Source: an uncultured Clostridia bacterium
GTDB lineage: Bacteria; Bacillota; Clostridia; Oscillospirales; Acutalibacteraceae
Direction of reading: 5' to 3'
Assembly (NCBI GenBank): GCA_946186665.1
Contig: CAMHOE010000001.1
Location: 62,001 to 126,000 of the forward strand
Length of the DNA: 64,000 bases
In this document: positions 43,157 to 52,927 of the stretch, piece after piece
Numbering within the stretch: position 1 is the first letter of the stretch
Layout: every line of letters starts with the position of its first letter
Notes under the pieces: generated by a model
Told to the model about the DNA's origin: nothing
Database searches by the model: none
What the model saw: only the letters and a program-made list of their open reading frames with translations
Program-made: the position numbers and the translations under genes

Positions 43157-44113
43157 TCAGGCAATACATAGGGGTTGTTGCTCGCGCTGCGGTGAAAAAA
43201 TAGTTTCGATTATCTTTTCTGAAGTCGGGGGAGAATAGTAGAAGCTGTCTATGTGTGAGCCTGTAAAAAAGTATTCTGGCTGCTGTGGAGTATAGCTGTA
43301 GTCAAAGGTATCGATAATTATAAGCTTGATCTTCATTCTGCCGGGTATGATATTTTTGATATAGACGCTCGCCTGCTGACCTGCTCTGATGTTTTCTTTC
43401 ATTTCTGCAAGTCCGGCAAGATTTGGTGCAAGCTCTACGAACGCGCCGTATTCTTCCACTGAACGCACAATACCTGCAACGGTTTCTCCGATCTCAAAAT
43501 GCGCGGCATTTTCTTCCCATGTTCCCAACAGTTCCTTGTGAGTAAGGCTTATCCTGCCATTTTCTATATTCTTCACAACTGCTTTTATCTCCATTCCGAC
43601 AGAGAATCGTTCTCTTGGATGGTCTATTCTTGAAACGGAAATGGAATCTATGGGAAGCAGAGATACTATTCCGCAGCCTATATCCGCAAATGCTCCAAAG
43701 GAATCAAGATGTGTGATACGTGCGTCTATAACATCTCCCGGAATGAGCGATGAGATGTATTCACGCATACAGCGTTCCTGAGCGATCCTTCTTGAAAGAA
43801 CAGCAACGGGCTTGCCGGCTTCGTTTTTTCTTATATCTGTTATTACAAAGCATACGGGTCTGTTAACTCTGGAGATGACCGCAATGTCACGAACGGTTCC
43901 CTCGCGTATGCCAATGGCTCCTTCTTCTCTTGGAATAATTCCCTTTATAGCTCCAAGGTCTACGATGAGGTTATGAGATGCGTCACATACAACAGCTCTT
44001 GCCTCCAATATCTTTCCGTCATGGTATGCTTCCGTGAGCTGTGACAGCGACTGCATTGAGGAAAGATTTTCCACCGTGTTGATAAGTCTGCCTTCAGGAT
44101 AATATCCTGCCAT
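43157..44113 (-). CDS. S1-domain RNA-binding protein (RpsA-like)
   Basis: 318 residues from ATG 44113, about 11 nt after AAAGGA; the frame runs back to 44164. Three S1-type repeats are visible: EARAVVCDASHNLIVDLGAI, GDVIDARITHLDSFGAFADI and IGETVAGIVRSVEEYGAFVE with matching MKIKLIIID end. This layout is common in ribosomal protein S1-like proteins of clostridia, shorter than true S1. A ~45-residue Tyr/Pro/Gln-rich tail follows. RNA binding is likely; true S1 function is not shown. Confidence 0.85.
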   Translation of the reverse strand: MAGYYPEGRLINTVENLSSMQSLSQLTEAYHDGKILEARAVVCDASHNLIVDLGAIKGIIPREEGAIGIREGTVRDIAVISRVNRPVCFVITDIRKNEAGKPVAVLSRRIAQERCMREYISSLIPGDVIDARITHLDSFGAFADIGCGIVSLLPIDSISVSRIDHPRERFSVGMEIKAVVKNIENGRISLTHKELLGTWEENAAHFEIGETVAGIVRSVEEYGAFVELAPNLAGLAEMKENIRAGQQASVYIKNIIPGRMKIKLIIIDTFDYSYTPQQPEYFFTGSHIDSFYYSPPTSEKIIETIFSPQREQQPLCIA

Positions 44114-44220
44114 TTTGCTTTCATTCCTTTCTGAGTGAGGCTTTGCCTCTTGTTTTCTCAACATTTATATGAGCTTTGTTTTTGCGATATACCCTGACTT
44201 ACAAAAATTTCCCGATATAC

Positions 44221-44249
44221 TTGCATTATCTGACCTCGTATTATAAAAT
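44221..44249 (+). promoter_or_regulatory. Promoter of the DUF4870-like gene
   Basis: TTGCAT (44221-44226), 17-nt spacer, TAAAAT (44244-44249). Confidence 0.5.
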
Positions 44250-44280
44250 AATATGTATATTGTGAGGGGAGAGAATAATA

Positions 44281-44655
44281 ATGAATGAGGATAATGGGAA
44301 TATAAAATTCCTTTCGGCAATTTCATATATTTCTGTTTTGTTTGTGGTTGGTCATTTTTCTGTTGAAAAAAATAATCCCGACCTTCGTTTTCACAAATAT
44401 CAGGGCTTCGTTTTGTTCGGCGTTTTTACCGTTTTGTATCTGCTGGATGCGATCATAGCTTTTGTTTTTTCCTTTTCATCCGCACTACAGGCTATGTTCG
44501 GACTGCTGATCACCGGAGCCATAAGTATAGCTTATATCGCTATGATGCTTATGGGAATTGTCTCTGCGGTAAAATGTGAGCAGAAGCTCCTGCCCTTTAT
44601 CGGCATGACTGCCGTAAAGCTCAGGGAGATGTCTGACAGCAGACACAGAAGCTGA
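44281..44655 (+). CDS. DUF4870-like small membrane protein
   Basis: 124 residues with three to four hydrophobic helices. The motif RFHKYQGFVLFGVFTVLYLL (compare the RFHAxQg pattern) after a first helix is typical of DUF4870/Tic20-like small membrane proteins. The end is charged (KLREMSDSRHRS). Function unknown. AGGGGAGAG lies upstream of ATG 44281. Confidence 0.75.
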   Translation: MNEDNGNIKFLSAISYISVLFVVGHFSVEKNNPDLRFHKYQGFVLFGVFTVLYLLDAIIAFVFSFSSALQAMFGLLITGAISIAYIAMMLMGIVSAVKCEQKLLPFIGMTAVKLREMSDSRHRS

Positions 44656-44729
44656 GAAGTATTTCTTAGCTTGCAGATATATTATAACATTTTGGCAATA
44701 TCGAAAATTGACGTAATAGGGTGATTAAA

Positions 44730-45059
44730 ATGAGCGATGCAATTATCTATATAGATTCATATGACTTTGATATGAGAATAGAACACGGAGTTTCCATGGT
44801 ACTGTTTTTCTCCGAGTGGTGTGTTCAGAGCCGCGGTATGATACCGATAATTGAGGATATAGCAGATGAGTATTATGACCAGATGAGAGTATATGCGCTT
44901 GATGTGGACCAGTCTCCGGACGTTGCTTCTGTTTTTGCCATAGATACTACACCTACGGCAATTATTTTTAAGGACGGTAAAATTGTAGAAAGGCTGACAG
45001 GCGCAAATCCGCCCACATCATATACGGATATTCTGAGTGATGTGCTTCTGAATTATTGA
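44730..45059 (+). CDS. Thioredoxin-fold protein with a single active-site cysteine
   Basis: 109 residues from ATG 44730 after AGGGTGAT. Thioredoxin landmarks: VLFFSEWCVQSRGMIPIIED, LDVDQSPDVASVFAIDTTPT (cis-Pro), AIIFKDGKIVERLTG. The CGPC motif is replaced by CVQS, so the resolving cysteine is missing; it cannot act as a normal dithiol reductase. Monothiol or chaperone-like action is possible. Confidence 0.85.
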   Translation: MSDAIIYIDSYDFDMRIEHGVSMVLFFSEWCVQSRGMIPIIEDIADEYYDQMRVYALDVDQSPDVASVFAIDTTPTAIIFKDGKIVERLTGANPPTSYTDILSDVLLNY

Positions 45060-45278
45060 TACACAGGAAGCTGTGTTGAGGTCATATCTGTATTTTTTAT
45101 ACATTATTTTATGTATAAATGTATATTATTCCGTGTCACGGCTCAATACAAGGACTTTGACAGAGAAGGTGAATGGCTTGTTTGTGCGTTTTGACGGTGT
45201 GTTTCATTGGGAAATATTTATATAAAATTTTAAACATATTGATAAAACTGTATATAATAGGACTAAAAATCACCTTTG

Positions 45279-45329
45279 TTGAATAAATATTCAAAAAAGA
45301 CTTGAATTTATGCAGAAAAAGTGTATAAT
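45279..45329 (+). promoter_or_regulatory. ARG box and promoter of argG
   Basis: TTGAATAAATATTCAA (45279-45294) matches the ArgR ARG-box core TGAATWWWWATTCA exactly. Eight bases later TTGAAT (45302-45307), 16-nt spacer, TATAAT (45324-45329) form the promoter; that -35 also begins a half ARG box. The rest of the 307-nt gap before argG is A+T-rich with no gene. Confidence 0.8.
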
Positions 45330-45366
45330 AAATATCATAATAAAAATTGCTACGGAGGTTAATACA

Positions 45367-46587
45367 ATGGGTGACATCAAAAAAGTAGTTCTTGCATATT
45401 CAGGCGGACTTGATACTTCTATAATTATTCCCTGGCTCAAGGAAAACTATGACAACTGTGAGGTTATCGCAGTGTCCGGTGACGTTGGACAGGATACCGA
45501 GCTTGAGGGTCTTGAGGAGAAGGCTATCGCAACAGGCGCTTCAAAGCTCTACATCGAGGACCTTAATAAGGAGTTTATAGAGGATTATGTTTTCCCGACA
45601 ATAAAGGCAGATGCAGTTTACGAGAGCAAGTACCTTCTGGGTACTTCCTTTGCAAGACCGATCATCGCTAAGAGAATAGTTGAGATCGCACTTAAAGAGG
45701 GTGCTGACGCTATTTGTCATGGCTGCACAGGAAAGGGCAACGATCAGGTTCGTTTTGAGCTTGCTATAAAGGCTTTTGCTCCTGATATGAAGATCATCGC
45801 TCCGTGGAGAGAGTGGGATCTGAAGTCCCGTGACGAGGAGATAGCATATGCAGAAGCACATAACATTCCTCTGAAGATAACAAGAGAAACAAACTACTCT
45901 AAGGACAAGAATATCTGGCACATTTCACACGAGGGTCTTGATCTTGAAGATCCTGCAAATGAGCCTATGTACAATAAAGAAGGTTTTCTGGAGCTTGGCG
46001 TTTCGCCCGAGCAGGCTCCCGATAAGCCCACATATGTAACTATCTCTTTTGACAAGGGTAACCCTGTTGCTATCGATGGTGAGAAGCTCGGCGCTGTAGA
46101 GCTTGTAAAGAAGCTCAATAAGCTGGGCGGAGAGAACGGTATCGGTATAGTTGATCTGGTAGAGAACCGTCTTGTCGGCATGAAGTCAAGAGGCGTTTAT
46201 GAGACTCCTGGCGGAACAATACTCTATCATGCACACAACAAGCTCGAGGAAATAACCCTTGACAGAGACACCTATCATTTCAAGCAGGAGGTAGGTCTGC
46301 GTTTTGCAGAGCTGGTATATTTCGGTCAGTGGTACACACCTCTCAGAAAGGCTCTCTCAGCCTTTGTTGATTCCACACAGGAGACAGTTACAGGCGACGT
46401 TAAGCTCAAGCTCTACAAGGGCAATATCATAGATGCAGGTGTTACATCACCGTACTCACTGTATGATCCCGATATTGCTACCTTTGACGAGGATGAGGTA
46501 TACAACCAGAAGGACAGCGCAGGCTTCATCAACCTCTTTGGTCTGCCGATAAAGGTTCAGGCAAAGAAGAACCTTATCAAGGAGTAA
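45367..46587 (+). CDS. argG: Argininosuccinate synthase
   Basis: 406 residues. ATP pyrophosphatase P-loop [47 protein letters not shown], and [20 protein letters not shown]. Joins citrulline and aspartate in the penultimate step of arginine synthesis. ATG 45367 is preceded by ACGGAGG. First gene of the arginine cluster, 233 nt ahead of argH. Confidence 0.97.
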   Translation: MGDIKKVVLAYSGGLDTSIIIPWLKENYDNCEVIAVSGDVGQDTELEGLEEKAIATGASKLYIEDLNKEFIEDYVFPTIKADAVYESKYLLGTSFARPIIAKRIVEIALKEGADAICHGCTGKGNDQVRFELAIKAFAPDMKIIAPWREWDLKSRDEEIAYAEAHNIPLKITRETNYSKDKNIWHISHEGLDLEDPANEPMYNKEGFLELGVSPEQAPDKPTYVTISFDKGNPVAIDGEKLGAVELVKKLNKLGGENGIGIVDLVENRLVGMKSRGVYETPGGTILYHAHNKLEEITLDRDTYHFKQEVGLRFAELVYFGQWYTPLRKALSAFVDSTQETVTGDVKLKLYKGNIIDAGVTSPYSLYDPDIATFDEDEVYNQKDSAGFINLFGLPIKVQAKKNLIKE

Positions 46588-46620
46588 TATCCTTGTCCTT
46601 TTAAAACACAGAAGTAATAA

Positions 46621-46651
46621 GGGCGAACAATGATGGTATCGTTGTCCGCCC
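46621..46651 (+). terminator. Hairpin between argG and argH
   Basis: 14-bp stem with one mismatch and one wobble (46621-46634 with 46638-46651), 3-nt loop. It lacks a T-run and may be a partial terminator or processing site. A GTGGAAAGTGGAAAGTGGAA phrase follows at 46665-46684. Confidence 0.5.
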
Positions 46652-46819
46652 GTCTGTCGTTTAATGTGGAAAGTGGAAAGTGGAATGGCGGTGCGTTTTT
46701 CCCACTGCGAAAACGAAGAATGATAATATCTCTGTAATCATCATTTTGCTTTGGACTGTCCACTTATCATTAATATAAAAATGTTCTGTAAAGTAAATGA
46801 AAAAATGGAGTGATGATAT

Positions 46820-48196
46820 ATGAAGCTTTGGGCAGGAAGATTTTCCAAAGAAATTGATAAGAAAACAAATGATTTCAACTCTTCCATATCATTTGACAGC
46901 CGTATGTATCGTGAGGATATAGAGGGCAGTATTGCCCACGCAACAATGATAGGCGAGTGCGGTATTATTGAAAAATCGGAAGCTGAGTCCATTATCAAAG
47001 GACTGGAGGGCATCCTTGCTGATATTGACAGCGGCAAGTTAGAGATCGACCCCAATGCCGAAGATATACATACATTCATTGAGGGTGAGCTTACAGAACG
47101 TCTTGGTCAGACAGGAAAGAGACTCCACACAGCAAGAAGCCGCAACGATCAGGTGGCGCTTGATATCCGTCTTTATCTTAAAAAAGAGATCGTCAATATC
47201 AAAGCTCAGGTAAAAGAGCTTATCACTGTGATCTGCAATAAGGCTGAGGAATATTCATCGGCAGTAATGCCCGGATATACCCACCTTCAAAGAGCACAGC
47301 CTATCACCTTCGGACATCATCTTATGGCGTATGCGGAGATGCTTTTAAGAGATCTTGACAGACTTGAAAATGCCTATAAGCATACGGATTCACTTCCTCT
47401 TGGCAGCGGCGCACTTGCTACCACCACCTATTCTATTGACAGGACGATTACAGCAAGACTTCTTGGTTTTGAGAATATCTGCCAGAACAGTCTTGACGGT
47501 GTATCCGACAGGGATTTCTGTATGGAGCTTGCAAGCGCTCTTTCTATAATAATGGTGCATTTGTCAAGATTTTCTGAGGAAATAATAATGTGGTGCAGCT
47601 GGGAATTCAAATTCGTTGAGCTTGACGATGCTTTCTCTACAGGCTCCAGCATTATGCCGCAGAAGAAAAATCCGGATATCGCCGAGCTTGTAAGAGGAAA
47701 ATCCGGCAGAGTTTTCGGTGACCTTATGACGCTGCTTACAGTCATGAAGGGTATAGCACTTGCTTATAACAAGGATATGCAGGAGGATAAGGAAGCAATA
47801 TTTGATGCGGTAGATACCGTCAAAATGTGTCTTACAGCCTTTACACCCATGATAGACACGATGCGTGTTATCCCTGAAAATATGCGCAGAGCAGCTGCAA
47901 ACGGCTTTATCAATGCTACGGACTGTGCCGACTATCTTGTAAAGAAGGGACTTCCATTCCGTGACGCTTATAAGGCAACAGGTACTCTTGTAGCTATCTG
48001 CATTGAAAAGAAAACTACCCTTGAGGAACTTCCCATAGAGGAATACAAGAAGATATGTGATATTTTTGATGAGGGTGTATATGAAGCCATTTCCCTTGAA
48101 AACTGCGTAAACGGCAGAAAGGTTCTCGGCGGTCCTGCAAGCGAAAATGTAAAAGCACAGGCAAAGCGTGTCAGAGAACTTGTATCGGAACAATAA
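46820..48196 (+). CDS. argH: Argininosuccinate lyase
   Basis: 458 residues. MKLWAGRFSKEIDKKTNDFN, HTARSRNDQVALD, PGYTHLQRAQPITFGHH and the superfamily signature SSIMPQKKNPDIAE. Splits argininosuccinate to arginine and fumarate. GGAGTGATGAT precedes the ATG. Stop is 24 nt before argC, so one transcript. Confidence 0.97.
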   Translation: MKLWAGRFSKEIDKKTNDFNSSISFDSRMYREDIEGSIAHATMIGECGIIEKSEAESIIKGLEGILADIDSGKLEIDPNAEDIHTFIEGELTERLGQTGKRLHTARSRNDQVALDIRLYLKKEIVNIKAQVKELITVICNKAEEYSSAVMPGYTHLQRAQPITFGHHLMAYAEMLLRDLDRLENAYKHTDSLPLGSGALATTTYSIDRTITARLLGFENICQNSLDGVSDRDFCMELASALSIIMVHLSRFSEEIIMWCSWEFKFVELDDAFSTGSSIMPQKKNPDIAELVRGKSGRVFGDLMTLLTVMKGIALAYNKDMQEDKEAIFDAVDTVKMCLTAFTPMIDTMRVIPENMRRAAANGFINATDCADYLVKKGLPFRDAYKATGTLVAICIEKKTTLEELPIEEYKKICDIFDEGVYEAISLENCVNGRKVLGGPASENVKAQAKRVRELVSEQ

Positions 48197-48220
48197 TATT
48201 TTAAACAGAGGTAAAAGGAT

Positions 48221-49258
48221 ATGAAAATAAAAGCTGGAATAATAGGTGCTACGGGATATGCAGGTGCGGAGCTTGTGCGCATACTGCTCACACACCCTGA
48301 AGCTGAGATCTCAGCCATAAGCTCAGTAAGCTTTGAGGGTAAAAAGCTCAGCGAGGTATATCCGTCATACAGAACACTTTGCGACATGGAATGTAAGGAT
48401 CAGAATGAGGTCATAGAAAAAAGTGATGTTATCTTCGCAGCCCTTCCACATGGTTTATCTCAGGAGCTTGCGGCTCAGTGCGATAAAGCAGGTAAGGCTT
48501 TTATAGATCTGGGAGCGGATTTCAGACTTGAAAGCGAGGAAGAGTACAAGGAATGGTACGGCTGTGAGTTTCTTGACTACGATCTGCACAATAGATCGGT
48601 TTACGGACTGCCGGAGCTTTTCAGAGAGAATATCAAGGGCAAGAGAGTAATAGCAAATCCCGGATGCTATACAACGGGTGCGCCTTTAGCGCTTGCACCT
48701 GCTGTAAGCAAGGGACTTGTCAGCACTGAGGGAATAATAATCGACTCAAAATCCGGCGTTACAGGAGCCGGCAGAAAACCCAGTCAGGGCAATCACTACC
48801 CTGAGCTTAATGAGGGCTTCCACGCCTACAAGGTGGCAAATCACCGTCACACACCGGAAATAGAACAAACTCTGTCAAAACTGTCCGGCAAACCTGTAAA
48901 GATAACGTTTGTTCCGCACCTGCTGCCTGTAAACAGAGGTATCATATCTACCTGTTATGCACGTCTTAATGAGGGTGTTACAAAGGAACAGATAAGAGCA
49001 GCTTATGAGGATTTCTACAAGGATGAGTTTTTTGTACGTCTGCTTCCCGATGGAGCTAATGCAGATATCCATAATATAAAGTATTCTAACTTCTGCGATA
49101 TCTCACTTCACATTGACGAGCGCACCGGAACCTTCGTTGCTATTTCCGCAATTGATAATATGGTAAAGGGTGCTGCCGGTCAGGCTGTGCAGAATATGAA
49201 TATTATCTTCGGACTTGACGAAAAGACAGGACTTGTTATCGTTCCGCCTGCATTCTGA
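48221..49258 (+). CDS. argC: N-acetyl-gamma-glutamyl-phosphate reductase
   Basis: 345 residues. NADP-binding AGIIGATGYAGAELVRILL, ALPHGLSQELA, active-site Cys in NPGCYTTGAPLALAP, KSGVTGAGRKPSQGNHYPE and HRHTPEIEQ. Reduces acetylglutamyl phosphate to the semialdehyde. AGAGGT upstream of the ATG. Confidence 0.97.
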   Translation: MKIKAGIIGATGYAGAELVRILLTHPEAEISAISSVSFEGKKLSEVYPSYRTLCDMECKDQNEVIEKSDVIFAALPHGLSQELAAQCDKAGKAFIDLGADFRLESEEEYKEWYGCEFLDYDLHNRSVYGLPELFRENIKGKRVIANPGCYTTGAPLALAPAVSKGLVSTEGIIIDSKSGVTGAGRKPSQGNHYPELNEGFHAYKVANHRHTPEIEQTLSKLSGKPVKITFVPHLLPVNRGIISTCYARLNEGVTKEQIRAAYEDFYKDEFFVRLLPDGANADIHNIKYSNFCDISLHIDERTGTFVAISAIDNMVKGAAGQAVQNMNIIFGLDEKTGLVIVPPAF

Positions 49259-49361
49259 TAAAGTTAACATAAAAAGCTTTTTACAAAGTTAAACAGAAAA
49301 TACACTGCCCACGAATTGTGGTGCGGATATATAAGGACATAAGGAGAAAGGAGAAAAACGG

Positions 49362-50582
49362 ATGGAATATAAATTTATCGACGGTTCAGTAACAGCTGCA
49401 AAGGGCTTCAAAGCTTCGGGCATCCACTGCGGTATCCGGAAGAATAAATCGAAGCGTGACCTTGCGCTGATATACTGCGAGAAAAAATGCACAGCCGCCG
49501 CTGTATATACGACCAATCTTGTTCAAAGCTCGCCTATAACTGTAACAAAGAAAAACCTTTCTGACGGTTATGCACAGGCAGTTATCGTAAACAGCGGCAA
49601 CGCAAATACCTGTAATGCCGACGGAATGGAAAAGGCTGAAATGATGTGCAGCCTTACAGCCGAAAAGCTGGGAATAAGCGCTTCGGATATCATAGTTGGT
49701 TCAACAGGCGTTATCGGTCAGATACTTCCCATCGAGCCTATTGCAGACGGTATGGAGCAGCTTGTATCCGAGCTTTCCAAAAACGGCAGTACAAATGCAG
49801 CAGAAGCTATCATGACTACAGATACTGTTTCAAAGGAAGTCGCTGTAGAAACTGTCATCGGCGGAAAGACCGTAAAAATAGGAGGTATCTCAAAGGGCAG
49901 CGGAATGATACATCCAAACATGGCTACTATGCTTTGCTTTATCACAACTGATGCAGCCATATCAGCCGGGATGCTCCAGAAAGCCGTAAAGACAGCCGCA
50001 GACAAGACCTTCAATATGATAAGCATTGATGGTGACACATCCACCAATGATACTCTGTCTGTAATGGCGTCAGCTCTTGCCGGAAATACTGAGATAACCG
50101 AAGAAAACGAAGATTACACTGTATTTGTTGAGGCTCTCACTGTCGTATGCAGAGAGCTTTCAAAGATGATGGCAAAAGACGGCGAGGGAGCTACAAAGCT
50201 TCTTGTCTGCAAGGTAAGCGGAGCAGTTTCTGAGGAAGATGCAAAGGGAGTAGCGAAGTCCGTTATATGTTCCAGTCTTTTAAAGGCTGCGATGTTCGGT
50301 TCTGATGCAAACTGGGGACGTGTGCTTTGCGCTATAGGATATTCAGGCTGTAATGTGGATGTAAACAAGGTGGATGTATCCTTTGCTTCAGACGCCGGAA
50401 AGATAGATGTCTGCAAGAACGGTGCAGGAATTGATTTTTCTGAGGAGCTTGCAAAGACCATACTTTCACAGGATGAAATAGACATCCTTGTATCCCTGAA
50501 TGACGGTGACGGTTCTGCCGAAGCCTACGGCTGCGACCTGACCTACGAGTATGTAAAAATAAACGGTGACTACCGCACCTGA
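49362..50582 (+). CDS. argJ: Bifunctional ornithine acetyltransferase/N-acetylglutamate synthase
   Basis: 406 residues. KGFKASGIHCGIRKNKSKRD, VNSGNANTCNADGMEKAEMM and the self-cleavage motif SGMIHPNMATMLCFITTDA, where the precursor splits before the Thr. Carries acetyl from acetylornithine back to glutamate, so no argE is needed. GGAGAAAGGAG upstream. Whether it also uses acetyl-CoA cannot be read from sequence. Confidence 0.96.
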   Translation: MEYKFIDGSVTAAKGFKASGIHCGIRKNKSKRDLALIYCEKKCTAAAVYTTNLVQSSPITVTKKNLSDGYAQAVIVNSGNANTCNADGMEKAEMMCSLTAEKLGISASDIIVGSTGVIGQILPIEPIADGMEQLVSELSKNGSTNAAEAIMTTDTVSKEVAVETVIGGKTVKIGGISKGSGMIHPNMATMLCFITTDAAISAGMLQKAVKTAADKTFNMISIDGDTSTNDTLSVMASALAGNTEITEENEDYTVFVEALTVVCRELSKMMAKDGEGATKLLVCKVSGAVSEEDAKGVAKSVICSSLLKAAMFGSDANWGRVLCAIGYSGCNVDVNKVDVSFASDAGKIDVCKNGAGIDFSEELAKTILSQDEIDILVSLNDGDGSAEAYGCDLTYEYVKINGDYRT

Positions 50583-50630
50583 TATGAAGCGGATAATTCA
50601 ACTCTGCACATAATGGAGGTAAAAACAGAA

Positions 50631-51491
50631 ATGCACAATATATCCGAGCAGGACAGAGCCAATGTGCTTATTCAGGCTTTGCCTTATATACAAAAATATG
50701 CCGGTAAGACGATTGTAATAAAGTACGGCGGAAACGCTATGATAAGTCCCGAACTTAAGGATGCTGTAATGAGTGATATCGTTCTTTTGCAGCTCATCGG
50801 TATCAATGTGGTGCTTGTACATGGCGGCGGACCGGAAATCAGCGGTATGCTGAACAAGATCGGCAAGGAAAGCAAGTTTGTAAACGGTCTGCGTGTTACC
50901 GACTCTGAGACAATCGATATAGTACAGATGGTGCTTGCAGGAAAGGTCAACAAGACCCTTGTACAGCTTCTTGAGCAGCACAGCGGTAAAGCTATCGGTC
51001 TTTGCGGTCTTGACGGCAGAATGATAATGGCAGAGAAAAAGGCTTCAGGCATCGACCTTGGCTATGTCGGCGAAATAACTGAGGTCAACACAGAGGTAAT
51101 AGAAAATGCTACCAAAAACGGTTATGTTCCCATAATATCCACTGTTGCAGGAGGCTATAATGGAGATGTCTATAATATAAATGCCGACCTTGCAGCTGCA
51201 AGAATAGCTTCTGAGCTTAAAGCTGTAAAGCTGATTCTTATGACGGATATCAGAGGACTGCTGCGTGACAAGGAAGATGATAACACTCTCATACCTGTTG
51301 TAAATGTCAGCGAAGTACCGTCACTCAAACGTGAGGGTATCATATCCGGCGGTATGATACCAAAGATAGAGTGCTGTGTTGAAGCAGTCCGCAGAGGTGT
51401 GCATCGCGCGCATATCATAGACGGACGTATCCCGCATTCCATTCTCATAGAGATGTTCTCTGATGAAGGTATCGGAACAATGTTCTATTGA
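50631..51491 (+). CDS. argB: Acetylglutamate kinase
   Basis: 286 residues from ATG 50631, about 10 nt after GGAGGT; ATG 50613 lies before that site. KTIVIKYGGNAMISPELKDA, VLVHGGGPEISGMLNKIG, VNKTLVQLLEQHSGKAIGLC, ISGGMIPKIECCVEAVRRGV, DGRIPHSIL. Phosphorylates N-acetylglutamate; the N-terminal helix present here is found in arginine-inhibited forms. Confidence 0.96.
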   Translation: MHNISEQDRANVLIQALPYIQKYAGKTIVIKYGGNAMISPELKDAVMSDIVLLQLIGINVVLVHGGGPEISGMLNKIGKESKFVNGLRVTDSETIDIVQMVLAGKVNKTLVQLLEQHSGKAIGLCGLDGRMIMAEKKASGIDLGYVGEITEVNTEVIENATKNGYVPIISTVAGGYNGDVYNINADLAAARIASELKAVKLILMTDIRGLLRDKEDDNTLIPVVNVSEVPSLKREGIISGGMIPKIECCVEAVRRGVHRAHIIDGRIPHSILIEMFSDEGIGTMFY

Positions 51492-51672
51492 TACAGCTAT
51501 GATTAGTGGTTAGTGATTAGTGGACAGTTCAAAGCCCAAAGCTCAAAGCAGCTGAAATCAACAACAGATTTGATATGATACGTTTTTGCTTTATCGAAAA
51601 CGTATTGTCACTCCACTTTTCATTTTATAAAGCAGCGGCATAAATGTTTAGAGAAACAGAGAGGAAAGTACA
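51492..51672. other. argB-argD spacer with repeat phrases
   Basis: 181 nt with no gene. It holds TTAGTGGTTAGTGATTAGTG (51506-51525) and CAAAGCCCAAAGCTCAAAGC (51531-51550); the second is shared with the region near 35131. No promoter or clear terminator is visible. Confidence 0.6.
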
Positions 51673-52848
51673 ATGTTATTTGAAGATATAAAGAAGGATG
51701 AAGAACAATATCTGATGCACACCTACGGACGTTTTTCGGCTGCTATTGTCAGCGGAAAGGGTGCTGTCGCAAAGGATGTTGAGGGCAGGGAATATATAGA
51801 TTTTACCAGCGGCATCGGTGTAAATTCTCTCGGATATTGTGATGACGGCTGGGTAAAGGCGGTATCACAGCAGGCAGCAAGTATTCAGCACATTTCAAAT
51901 CTCTATTATTCTCCGCTCCAGACACAGGTGGCAAAAAAGCTTTGTCAGCTTACGGGCTTTGATAAGGTTTTTCTGTGCAATTCCGGTGCAGAAGCTAACG
52001 AGTGTGCCATAAAGATAGCAAGAAAATACAGCTTTGACAAGTTCGGCGAGGGTCGTCAGAAGATAGTCACTCTTGTAAATTCGTTCCACGGCAGAACGGT
52101 AACTACTCTTGCTGCTACCGGTCAGGACAGCTTTCATAATTTCTTTTTCCCGTTTACAGAGGGATTTGATTACGCTCAGGCTAATAACATCGATGACATG
52201 AAGGCAAAGCTTGATGACAGCGTATGTGCTGTATTTATGGAGCTTATACAGGGTGAGGGCGGCGTAATGCCCCTTGATGAAGAATATGTTTCCGCAGTTG
52301 AAAAGCTGTGCAGGGAAAAGGATATTCTGCTGATGATAGACGAAGTCCAGACAGGTATGGCAAGGACGGGCGAGATATACTGTTATCAGGGCTATAACAT
52401 AGAGCCTGATGTAATAACCTCTGCAAAGGGACTTGGCGGCGGTGTGCCGATAGGTGCCTGCTTGTGCAGTAAAAAGCTTGCAGGTGTTATGACTCCCGGT
52501 TCACATGGTACTACCTTTGGCGGAAACCCCATAGCCTGTGCTGCGGCAAATGAAGTTCTTTCAAGAGTAACAACTCCTGAATTCCTCTCAGAGGTAAAGG
52601 AAAAGGGCAGCTACATACGTTCAAAGCTCGAAAAAATGACAGGTGTCAAAGAAGTAAGGGGCAGAGGCATGATGATCGGTATTGTAACAGAAAAGGACAA
52701 TGCAAAAGAAATAGCTGCAAAATGCGTAGAAAACGGTCTGCTCATTCTTACAGCAAAGACACTTTTGCGTCTGCTGCCGCCTTTGAACATTACCTATGAA
52801 GAGATAGACAAGGGACTTGCAATTCTTGCTGAAACCATGCAGCAGTAA
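51673..52848 (+). CDS. argD: Acetylornithine aminotransferase
   Basis: 391 residues, class III aminotransferase. FTSGIGVNSLGYCDDGWVKA, SGAEANECAIKIARKYSFDK, LIQGEGGVMPLDEEY, MIDEVQTGMARTGEIYCYQG and PLP-lysine ITSAKGLGGGVPIGA. Transaminates acetylglutamate semialdehyde with glutamate. GAGAGGAAAG upstream of the ATG. Confidence 0.96.
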   Translation: MLFEDIKKDEEQYLMHTYGRFSAAIVSGKGAVAKDVEGREYIDFTSGIGVNSLGYCDDGWVKAVSQQAASIQHISNLYYSPLQTQVAKKLCQLTGFDKVFLCNSGAEANECAIKIARKYSFDKFGEGRQKIVTLVNSFHGRTVTTLAATGQDSFHNFFFPFTEGFDYAQANNIDDMKAKLDDSVCAVFMELIQGEGGVMPLDEEYVSAVEKLCREKDILLMIDEVQTGMARTGEIYCYQGYNIEPDVITSAKGLGGGVPIGACLCSKKLAGVMTPGSHGTTFGGNPIACAAANEVLSRVTTPEFLSEVKEKGSYIRSKLEKMTGVKEVRGRGMMIGIVTEKDNAKEIAAKCVENGLLILTAKTLLRLLPPLNITYEEIDKGLAILAETMQQ

Positions 52849-52927
52849 AAGCATACGGGGCAAGTGACATAATGCACTGTATATTGACTGCTGAAAAATT
52901 TACACTTACAAATATGGAGGAACACAC

